A stretch of 64,000 nucleotides of DNA from Vanrija pseudolonga (Eukaryota > Basidiomycota > Tremellomycetes > Trichosporonales > Trichosporonaceae), in NCBI RefSeq assembly GCF_020906515.1, contig NC_085850.1:1798001-1862000 (forward strand). Direction: 5' to 3'. The notes beneath the pieces are model-generated. The model was not told the origin of the DNA. It saw only the letters and a list, made by a program, of their open reading frames with translations, and made no database searches. The position numbers were made by a program, and so were the translations under genes. How positions within the stretch are numbered: the first letter of the stretch is position 1; every line of letters begins with the position of its first letter. Positions 55,666-64,000 of this stretch are shown in pieces.

Positions 55666-56551
55666 CGAGCAGAAAGGTAGACGAGCGTGTGGAGGTGTAT
55701 CGTTGTAGCATTTATTTTCGACATCCGAAGCGAGGATAGGAAAGATCCATAGATTTATTTGTATATACCAGGTGTGTTCCGCAGTTCTCCTAGGCTTGCC
55801 AACTGCCAAGACTTGGAAGGAGGGCCGAGATGTGAGTTGTGTGGGAGGAACACCGAGGAGAGGACCGAAGGAGGCCGACGAGCAAGCTGTGGGGAATGGG
55901 GAGGAGTGGACGGGGGTTGTGGGGAAGCCAGGTATACCAGGTACAAGTGGCTGGCCATGGCGGGCACGATGTGTCACCACCACGGTCGCCTGTGCGGTTT
56001 TCGGTGGGCAACAATCCGTGTCGGCGTCGCATCACTGGCAAGGGCTGCAAGGGCTGCTGTTTGGTGACCGAGTCAACAGTCAAACCCTCGTCTACCTCGT
56101 CCTTGATTTCAAGGGCACTCTGACAGGGATGTTGCGATGTTGTTGCTCTCTCGCGCCACAGGGTGTAAGCGTACCAGCAGAGGCCACTCACCCAAAGGGC
56201 CAAGGGGCCAAGGAAACCGTTCAAGGTGGCGGCTGCGAGACCGACGCGCCTATTCGCGAGCCTAGTCAAATTAACTCGTCGTCGTCGTCTCACACCATTG
56301 AGACCGTAAAACCGTTTGACCGCGGTCATTTATGTGATAGCAGCAAGAGTGGGGGGGACGACGACCTTCACGGCCCATTTCGGACTTGCCCACTAGTCAG
56401 TCATCATCGACAACAAGACCTTGTTCGCCATCGCCCACACGCGCGACACGACCACACACACACCTTCTACCCCCCTCCCCCCTCCAGCTCAGTCAGCACT
56501 ACATGCCCGACGAGAACGCGTTTTGATGCGTTCACATTTAATCCAACAACA
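55666..56551. other. Intergenic and leader of the Zn2Cys6 factor gene
   Basis: Contains the POLD4 3' flank, a stretch with GGTATACCAGGT-like repeats (55764-55945), and the C-rich leader of the downstream gene. The reading frame of the downstream protein is open back to 55772, but that extension has unlikely composition and I treat it as untranslated. Confidence 0.5.
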
Positions 56552-56555
56552 ATGA
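56503..56555 (+). promoter_or_regulatory. Two chained upstream ORFs overlapping the Zn2Cys6 start codon
   Basis: uORF1 (56503-56526) encodes MPDENAF; its stop overlaps the start of uORF2 as TGATG. uORF2 (56526-56555) encodes MRSHLIQQQ; its stop overlaps the main ATG as ATGA. Both require a transcription start upstream of 56503, which the position in the C-rich leader makes plausible. Confidence 0.6.
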
Positions 56556-59500
56556 ATCCTGCCCTCCTTCAGTCCGCCTTCCAACAACAACCTCCTTCGG
56601 CCGAGGACAGAAAGCCCTCCATCGGTGACACCATCATGGAGCCGGCCACCACTCCCTCGATACCGGCCACCGACAGCCCTGCTGCCGCTAGTGTTCAGCC
56701 CTCGAGCACGTCCTACTTCCAAGGCGGCGGCGACGACGGCGACGACTCTGCTGACGAAGACAACGGCGACGGAGTCAAGCGCCCCCGCCTCAGGCTGGCC
56801 CATGCATGCGACCGGTGCAGGAAACGCAAGATTCGCTGCGACACCCAGCAGCCTTGTGGACCGTGCTCGGCGACCAAGAACGAGTGTACGTTCAACACCC
56901 CTAGTCGGCGTGTCGCGAAACCAAAGGGATCAGAGGCCCGATCGTCATCAACATCGGGTGTCAAGCGACCTCATTCGCCCTCACGAAGCGGATCGAGCGC
57001 TTACCAGGCCTCGCTCGAAGCCCGTCTCGCGACTCTCGAATCATTGCTTCGCGACGTGCCCCCCAATGTGCACAATGCGTATCTCTCCACCTTGGATGCA
57101 CGCCTCAGCAGTGGCCAGCCGGCCGGTATCGCAAAGGGTGGAAGCGTCGGCGGCCTGGCCGCCGCCGCCGCCAACGCCAACGCCGACCCTTTGAATGGCC
57201 CAATGATCAGCGGGGCCCTCCCGTCCGGCATCGCTGGCCTCAAGGACTCCAACCTCACACCGTCCTGGGCCAATGGCCCCGGCAGCCTCACTTCGATGCT
57301 CGCTGGTGGTCGTTCGATCCGCCGCCGCGACGACCGATCCATCGACGAAATGTCAAAACGAATGGAGGGGCTCAGCTTCTTTTACGAAGACGAGATCGGC
57401 CAGGCAAAATGGCAGGGCGCGACTTCAGGCTTCCCCCTGCTCGACCTCCTCACCGCCGCCAAGACGGTCGAGGCCGACGAGCTCGAGAACTCGTCCCCCG
57501 CCTCCGAGGACAGCCCCGCCATTCCCTCGCCGCCCGCGGCTAAGAATGGCAGTGGCCGCCGCGCTAGCCCGCCCACTGGGCGCCGCTCGGCCTCGGTCGC
57601 GTCCAAGGCCCGATCCCGCAGCGCCGGTAGCCCCAACGCCAAGGGCCGCTTCTTCCCCGACCGCAACCCGCGCCCGCATCAGACGCTCAACCCCGAGGCG
57701 AGCTGGAAGGTCATCACCGGTGTCATCCCGCCCGACCTCATGGACACGCTCGTTCGCTGCTACCTTTCGACAAGTCATCTGCTTTGGCCCTTCCTGCACG
57801 TCCCGTCGTTCCTGGCCGACTACGCCAACCCGCAGCAGTGGGGCGAGCCTGGCTTCGCCTGCTTCATCGTCGCCGTGTGCACACTGTCCTCTCGCCATGT
57901 CGATGACCCGCGCGTTCGTGCCAACCCCTCTGACCCGTCGACTGCCGGCAAGCAGTACTTTGAGCTATTTAAGCGATTGCGCGATTTACCGTCTGCCGAC
58001 CGCCCGACGCTGTACTCAATTCAAGCCGCGTTCCTGGCTGCAATCTACGCCTTTGGTCTCGGCAATCTCAGCAAGGCATTCGCTTTGCAGGCTGAGAGTG
58101 TGACGCTCTGCCTCGACGGAGGTCTCCACCGCAGCGTCGACGGCTACGACCATTTCAACGCTGTCGAGCGCGAGACCCGAAAGCGCACGTTCTGGTCGAT
58201 CTACGCTTGGGACAAGCAATCGGCGGCATTGTTCGGCCGGCCGTCGATCATCCACCTGCGTGACTGCGACGTTACCGAGCCGCTCATTGTCGACGACGAG
58301 AACCTTACGGTGGACGGCGTCAAGGAGCAACAGAACCCTGAGACGAGCAGATTGTGCGCATTCGTGTTCACGATCCGTCTGCATATTGTCCTCGAGGGTG
58401 TCATTGACTCGGCTGTTCAGCCGGCCGCCTTTTCTGGCTCGTCATTCCTTGCCCAGGCAAGCTCGGTCATCAACCGCCGGTCTACGCACAACGACGCGCC
58501 TCAGAACGAGTCGCTCCGCGAGGAGGAGGCCCTTCTGGAGGAGTGGGTGCGCATCCTGCCCAAGTACTGGGCGTACGACTCTGAAACGGCCAACTCGCGC
58601 GACCCAATCCGCATCACCCAGGCCGAGCGTCTTCACTGCGTAAGTGTGATTTGCAGGGTAAAAGCTGACCGCCCTAAGCTCGAGCACCTGGTTCGTATGA
58701 TCATCTACCGTCATCGATTCTCCGGCTTTGTCATGACGCCTGCCTCGACCGTCGAGGAGCGCGCGCGTCACTTTGAGCTATGCCGTCGCGCCATGCAGTG
58801 CGCGTTGACGATCATCGCCGACCATGTACACATCAGCCAGCGAGGAATGATGACGTACTATGGCGTGCATGTTATCCACCAGCTCGCTCAAGCTGGCCGT
58901 ACGCTTGTGGCCGTCGTCCTCAACTGCAAGAACCCCGAGTTCCGTCCTCTCATCTCGCCATCGGTTGAAGGACTGCGCTCTTGTGTTGGTCTCTTGCGGC
59001 GCTTCAGCGGTCGCTACTTGTGCGGCCTGCGGTCGGCTGACATCATTGACGAGTTTTGCAGAGGTGAGTTCGTATTTACGGATACGTATGCTGACGTGTT
59101 TTACAGTTTGCAACATCCCCGTCGACTCGCCTCGTGTGCCTGACTCTGCGGGCCGGCCTTCTCCCGCATGGCTCCGCCCGGTCCGCAAACGCGCCTCTCT
59201 GTCCCCCGCTCCGGGGCCGCGCAACTCTGCGACGCCCGAAGCCACACCTTTCGGGCAGGACATCATGTCGGCTCAGCCTGAGCTTGTAACAGGGCAAACC
59301 CTGCCCGGCGACCTTGAATCGGTCTTCAAGACGTCAGAGTACTTTGACAGCACGGTGCTAGACGGCCTCGCGTCTCCAGTCAAGAATGGAATTTCCATTC
59401 CTACGGCGACCCACACGTTTGCCACTGCACACGCGAACGCAAATGCCAACCCCACCTTGGCATCATCGCTCGGCGAACCGAGCGCGCCGTTTGACCGCCT

Positions 59501-59884
59501 CGAGACGCTGTCTCCGAACCAGAACCTTGGCAGTATCGGAAACGTGACGCTGCCAGCGTACCTTGCTACGAATGGCAACAACTCGGCGATGGACGGCCTC
59601 AACTTTGGCAGCAGCTACGGTGGCGAGCTGCTGTCCACGACGGGCATGGACACGGTGTCTGACGGTTTGCAGGGCAACGGCTCGCAGCAAGGACTGTACG
59701 TATAGCACAAGCCCAGAGGCTCGGGATGCGCGCTTCGGATGCTAACCATCTCGGCAGATCCGCAGCCACGATTTTGAGCCTGTTGGAGGAAGGGTCGTTT
59801 GACTATGGGTCGATTTTCACGGACCAAGCGCCGCTGCACGACTTTGACTTCAACTCGCCGCTTGTCCCTGACCACACCAAGTAA
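56552..59884 (+). CDS. Zn2Cys6 fungal-specific transcription factor
   Basis: Nuclear DNA-binding regulator. Four exons (56552-58639, 58679-59063, 59107-59695, 59758-59884) give 1062 residues. The binuclear cluster CX2CX6CX5CX2CX6C lies near residues 88-115 ([11 protein letters not shown], then [11 protein letters not shown]), preceded by an acidic stretch and KRPRLR. A short helical linker follows ([16 protein letters not shown]). The fungal_trans middle homology region is at about 390-720: [80 protein letters not shown]. The C-terminus is Asn/Ser-rich and ends in an acidic aromatic segment ([11 protein letters not shown]) that could activate transcription. Intron 1 is 39 nt and stop-free in frame, so retention would only insert 13 residues. 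Target pathway unknown. Confidence 0.92.
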
Positions 59885-61033
59885 CGTGGCAAGACGTCAT
59901 GAGGGACGAGGAGGAGGAGGAGGCGGAAGGAAGGGAGGAAGAACCTCGGAGTGTGAGGCTTGGCTCTGGGTATCCATGGGTTTTTACTTTTTTTTTTTGT
60001 CTTCCCATGATTCTGTCTGTACAACGGCCTGGATGTATAGTGGTGTACTGTATTGAAATGCCTGCTCCAACGCGTCAAGCTCAAGCTGGGGTGAGATGTG
60101 ATATCTGTAGATTACAAGTGTGGTGGTAGTAGTGGGGAGGAGTGTGCTAACAGTCCATGGCCCAGGCCTGGGCGATCTGGAACGCGACCGGGTGGGTGGA
60201 GGGTGGAGTGGCGTTTGCTTTTTCCTGGAACGGAACGCAAGCCACTGTATCGAGCTTGCTATCTCACATGCTCACATGTCGGCTGCAATTCCAGTCTGGT
60301 CGCGTTTCGTGGGGGCCGGCGACTGACTTGTTCCCGCGTGTGGTGCGCGCCAGCAGGCAGGCAGGCAAACGAGTGGCGAGAGAGTGGTGGCGGGGATCAA
60401 GCAAGATCTGACTTTTCTGGAAAATGACGTCTGTGGAGCCGGCCGACTTTTTGCTGCCCTGCCACTTTTCTTCTGTGGTAAACAATGCGGGGGGAGTTAG
60501 ACACGCGCAGTCGCGTGTTGATATGGTACGGCAGGCACGGCGACACATGGCCAATTGTACGCTGTGGAGCAGGGCGAGCAGGGCGAGCAGACGCCGGCAG
60601 TGACGTTGTGACGTTGTGACTGACGCTTGACGCTGCTGCGCGAGTCGTGTCGTGCGTGACGCGCCGTCGTAGATCCGATGGAGGTGTTGGCAAATCGTCG
60701 TCGTATACACCCTCTATCTCCATCTGGATCATCGCTTGCTTGGGCGCACGCAGGCTTGGCACTGGCCCATCATTGCCCCTCGGTGGGCCAGATATGCATT
60801 CCCCCCCTGCATGCCAGGCCATGGCTTGCCAATCGGTCGGTCGGTCGGATCGGCACGCGCAAAACTGAGTAGTTTGTTGTTGACAGTGGCATTGGTGTAG
60901 TACGCCGCACGAGGTACTTAAGGTCGCTGTGGGAACGTCTTGTTGATGCCTCAGCCGCTCAACGAATCTGTCCAGCCACTACCACCAGAACCTAGCTTAG
61001 CACGCATCCCATACACACCCACACACACACACA
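59885..61033. other. Intergenic, no gene seen
   Basis: Starts with purine-rich 3' flank and a T-run near 59988-60000. From 60880 it reads as promoter and leader of the small gene at 61034, ending in a CA-dinucleotide run directly before its ATG. Confidence 0.6.
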
Positions 61034-61395
61034 ATGTCCATCAAGTCCCAGCACGACAACATCACGCTCTGCATGAAGGGTGTCGGCGTCCGACGTGAGT
61101 CTGCCCCTCGTCGCCATCGCCATCAGCTTCAACTAATCCCCGCACAGCACAAGGAACCCGGACCTGCTCCGCCGTCGAGGCCCGCAAGAGGCGCTACTCT
61201 CAAGAACTCTTCTCCTACACCCTCTCCATGTGGGACAGCGACCGCTCGCAGATTGAGTGAGTGGCGTGGCGGCTCACAAGCCATCCTGTCGCAGCCACTG
61301 ACCCCCCCAGGCGCCGCTCGGCCACACACGCTCTCAATCAGCTCAACCTCCCCACGTCGTGCGAGTTCTCATCGTCGGCCCCGTCGTCGCCATAG
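61034..61395 (+). CDS. Small three-exon protein of unknown function
   Basis: Exons 61034-61094, 61148-61256 and 61311-61395 join in frame to 84 residues; all donors are GTGAGT and introns are 53-54 nt with CTGAC or CTAAT branch-like sites. The protein starts MSIKSQHDNITLCMKGVGVR, continues with a basic EARKRRYSQELFSYTLSMWD and ends SSSAPSSP. No signal peptide, membrane segment or known motif. Clean splice sites and in-frame closure argue for a real gene; the length leaves room for doubt. Confidence 0.6.
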
Positions 61396-62607
61396 GCGCC
61401 GAGTCGACTCGAGACACCAAAACGCCCTTCCCTAGAGCTTAGACCATTGCGAGCATTGCATTGTAGAGTAGTCGTCGTAGTGTACCTGTACCAGTACCAG
61501 GCCGTGGCATGCAAATATAGCAGTGTACCGATGAGCTTGCATCTCGCGGGATTCCGAGCACGAGCAGGACTCCAGTGTAGCAGGGGACGCCCAGTACCAC
61601 GCCCAAGTCGAGGTATGCAAGTGTACCGGTGTACCGATCGTCCCCAGCAGCACGCAGTGCGCCAAGCGAACGGTGCGGCATGCAAAGTGTCAAAGTATCC
61701 GGCAAGCAGTTCCCGGTGCAGACGGTTCGCGCACGCAGGAATCTAGAACTGCCGTGCGACGCGACGTCGATGGCCAGACGTGCCAAACGAGGCGTCTGGG
61801 CCGCTGCCACACACACTTCTGACGTGTAGGCTGGCGGGCATGCGTCGCCACCCGGCCGGCTGGCAGTGAGTTGGGTTTCGGGTACTCATTCCGCACATCC
61901 GGTTTCAGCAGTATGCGTGCACAGACGATCGTCATGAGGAGCCGTGTCAACATTGCGACCTGGGTGGGGGAGACGAGGCGACGACGAGGGAAGTGAGAGC
62001 AACGAGACCAGAACCATGTCTCACTCGCCCTTGGCGAAGTAAGCTGCCCACAGGCGGCGTCTCGGCTCAGCGTCGTTTTCGGGCATGCGCTCGATGTCAC
62101 GGCGTGCTTGTGAGGCTCTGTTTGCCTTGCATGTGCACGCCATGCACGATGCAGGGGCGTGAATACCCTCGGCTGCCTGTCCAGTGGGTTTGCCACGCGC
62201 CACACCACGAGCACTGGCATTAGGAAAGTGCATTATGACGAGGTTGTAATTGCCTCCTCCGTCTCTTGGCGCCATTCTATTGGGGATTTTGGCGGAGATT
62301 AACCGGGCTCACCGTGAAACCATCGTGGGAAAGTGCCATGTGGCGGTCCCTGATGCCCATCTCGCCCCTCGGGCAGCAATGTTGAAACGGGGTGGCCTGC
62401 CTGCGTCGTGGGTGGGTGGTCGCCACCCAAACGAGTGCTAAGTCGACTTTACTCGGCGGCACGCGCACTCAAACGACCGACGACGACAACGGGCCACACA
62501 CACTCGTCTGCTCCATTCATTCGGCAACATCAACAACAACAATAACAACAACAAAATCCTCCGCCATACCTTGATCACACCGGCAGCGCATTCTCCCCCA
62601 TCCCGCC
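61396..62607. other. Intergenic, no gene seen
   Basis: Directly after the small gene's stop lies the 12-bp palindrome CGAGTCGACTCG (61400-61411). Between 61480 and 61640 the strings TGTACC/GTACCAG/GTGTACCG recur several times. From 62500 the sequence is CAACAA-rich, the leader of the demethylase gene. Confidence 0.55.
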
Positions 62608-64000
62608 ATGGCATCGTCTGTGGCCCCCCAAGCGGCACGGGGACCACAGTCGTCGCCGTCGCGTCAACAACATCCGACGACACCCACTAATGACACGCCA
62701 AGCCGTGCTGCTGCTGCCGCCGCCGCCGACACCGACAGCAGAATACACACGCCAACACGCTCCAAGGCTGCCAAAGCCGCTGCAACTGATGCAGCAGCGC
62801 ACGCACCAGCACCACCACCACCGACTGCGGCCGTACCTCCAGAGATTGCAAAGCCGCATTGCTTGTACGTTTCATGTCTGACCTCCACCGACGCGCACCG
62901 GGCTGACATACACAGCTTCCCTATGAACAACCACCCAACGAAGTCGTCAGAGTCCGAGCCCGAAGCCATCCCGGACGAGGTGTACGTCCATCCGAACGAC
63001 GACCCAGCAGCGTTGCGCGGCATCCCAATCTTCAAGCCGACGTACGAAGAGTTCAAGGTGAGTTCGTGGGTGTCGGACTGCCCGCTGACGTGAAGGACTT
63101 TGATGTCTACATGGAAAAGGTGCTCCCCTGGGGCCAGCGCTCGAGCATTGTCAAGATCATCCCCCCGCAGGAATGGGTCGACAACGTAAAGCTGATCGAC
63201 AATCAGCAAATGTCCGAGCTCCAGATCCGCAGCCCCATCGAGCAGCGCATGGTCGGGACAGGCGGCGTCTTTGTCCAGCAGAACATTGAGCGCTTGCGCA
63301 GCCGCGGCGGCCTGGCCATCCATGAGTGGTTCGACAAGTGCGCTCAAGACAAGTACCAGACACCGAATCCCAAGGAGATTGTTACGCGCACGCAGGACCG
63401 CGACTCGAAGGAAGCCAAGGCGCGTCTCGCCGCCGAGGCCGCTCGTGTCAAGGCTGAGAGGGCTGAGAAGAAGGCCAAACGCGACGCGGCGGCCCGGAGG
63501 AAGCTGGAGCGGAGGAAGGCGAAGGCCGAGGAGGCGGAGTCGCAGGTGGATGTCGAGGCAGAGGCCAAGCCAGAGCTGGATGCCGCTTTGTTGACGGCCG
63601 ACGCCGTTCCATCTGTCGCAGCTTCGCCGGCGATCCACGAAGAGGTGGACGATCTTCCCGCGCTCGAGGTCGCATCACACACATCACGCTCGACAGCAGA
63701 GCCGCTGGCCACGACGCCCGACTCGGCAACCATGGCTGCCGAGGTGGAGGAGCAGCTGAAGCCGGTCAACCCGTTCTACGAGAACACCGACCTGCACAAG
63801 GACTGGCTCCCACAAGATGCGACACACGAGGATTTTACCGTGCAGGGATGCGCCAACCTCGAGCGCAAGTTCTGGAGGACTCTCGGCCAGGGGTCGAATA
63901 GCTGGTACGGCGCCGATCTCGCTGGTTCGCTGTTCGCCGAAGAGGATTACCCTTGGAACGTTGCAAACCTCCCCAATCTCCTCAACAAGCTCCCCGAAAA
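62608..64000 (+). CDS. JmjN/JmjC histone demethylase, Rph1/Gis1/KDM4-like (3' end outside window)
   Basis: Predicted Fe(II)/2-oxoglutarate histone lysine demethylase of the H3K9/K36 type. Exons 62608-62864 and 62916-63057, then 63096 onward to the window edge. After an Ala/Pro-rich N-terminus comes the JmjN domain: ALRGIPIFKPTYEEFKDFDV across intron 2, then LPWGQRSSIVKIIPPQEWVD. A charged, coiled-coil-like insertion follows (AKARLAAEAARVKAERAEKK and onward, about 100 residues). The start of the JmjC domain is visible near the edge: NLERKFWRTLGQGSNSWYGA and DLAGSLFAEEDYPWNVANLP, close to the KDM4 pattern. The iron-binding HxE...H residues lie outside the window, so activity cannot be judged. 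Zinc fingers of the Rph1/Gis1 type, if any, would also be beyond the edge. Confidence 0.9.

Noticed and set aside
55772-56551. In-frame N-terminal extension of the Zn2Cys6 protein
   Set aside because: The frame is open, but the encoded sequence is implausible, the region contains C-rich leader sequence, and the ATG at 56552 gives a normal start for the family.
1-64000. tRNA, rRNA, CRISPR arrays, transposons or virus-derived elements
   Set aside because: Read for characteristic motifs and terminal repeats by eye; none could be supported. A tRNA or repeat-masking program would be decisive.

Overview
The window is nuclear DNA of a fungus, most likely a basidiomycetous yeast of the Tremellomycetes (a Trichosporonales-type genome is my best guess). 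The reasons are inference: GC-rich DNA, dense gene packing on both strands, many very short introns (mostly 33-62 nt, GTRNGT donors, CTGAC-like branch sites just before the acceptor), introns placed directly after the ATG in ribosomal protein genes, and protein families typical of fungi (MMM1, PPS1, AIM41, GET5, Zn2Cys6 factors). No rRNA, tRNA, CRISPR or intact mobile element was seen.

Layout, left to right. 1-2103 (-): MHYT-domain membrane protein, cut by the window edge. 4306-8180 (-): PPS1-like tandem dual-specificity phosphatase. 9423-13254 (-): XPF/Rad1 repair nuclease, divergent from AIM41 (13471-14096 +). 14207-17475 (-): FCP1/NIF-like HAD-domain protein, divergent from a PNPOx-like flavoprotein (17747-18397 +). 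18452-18874 (-): small orphan. 21422-23820 (+): large low-complexity orphan. 24347-25900 (+): MMM1 of ERMES. 26437-28570 (+): MFS drug-type transporter. 29010-29705 (-): orphan paralog A. 31672-32473 (-): putative myristoylated protein. 32963-33890 (+): GET5/MDY2-like. 34332-35716 (-) and 36097-36859 (+): ribosomal proteins eL8 and eL38 from a shared promoter. 38946-39680 (+): orphan paralog B. 40006-40960 (-): SWC5; 41340-42249 (+): MOB1; 42680-44287 (+): shugoshin; 44533-51267 (-): SEN1 helicase; 51598-54616 (-): GCP5-like gamma-tubulin complex subunit; 54934-55665 (+): DNA polymerase delta subunit 4; 56552-59884 (+): Zn2Cys6 transcription factor; 61034-61395 (+): small orphan; 62608 to the edge (+): JmjN/JmjC histone demethylase.

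The 40-63 kb half is rich in chromosome maintenance functions (H2A.Z exchange, mitotic exit kinase activator, centromeric cohesion guard, R-loop/termination helicase, microtubule nucleation, replication polymerase, histone demethylation). This is ordinary fungal gene order, not an operon. Nearly all pairs are divergent or convergent, with short shared promoters.

The least explained part lies between 28.8 and 39.9 kb. Two highly diverged orphan paralogs, in opposite orientation, carry an almost identical 110-nt block about 30 nt after their stop codons. Paralog A also has a 5' leader that looks like three tandem copies of the same exon-intron module. Other odd structures are a 36-bp near-perfect palindrome in an empty region (20.1 kb), a chained pair of upstream ORFs before the Zn2Cys6 gene, a GC-AG intron splitting a PCNA-binding motif, and inverted repeats in the ribosomal-protein promoter.
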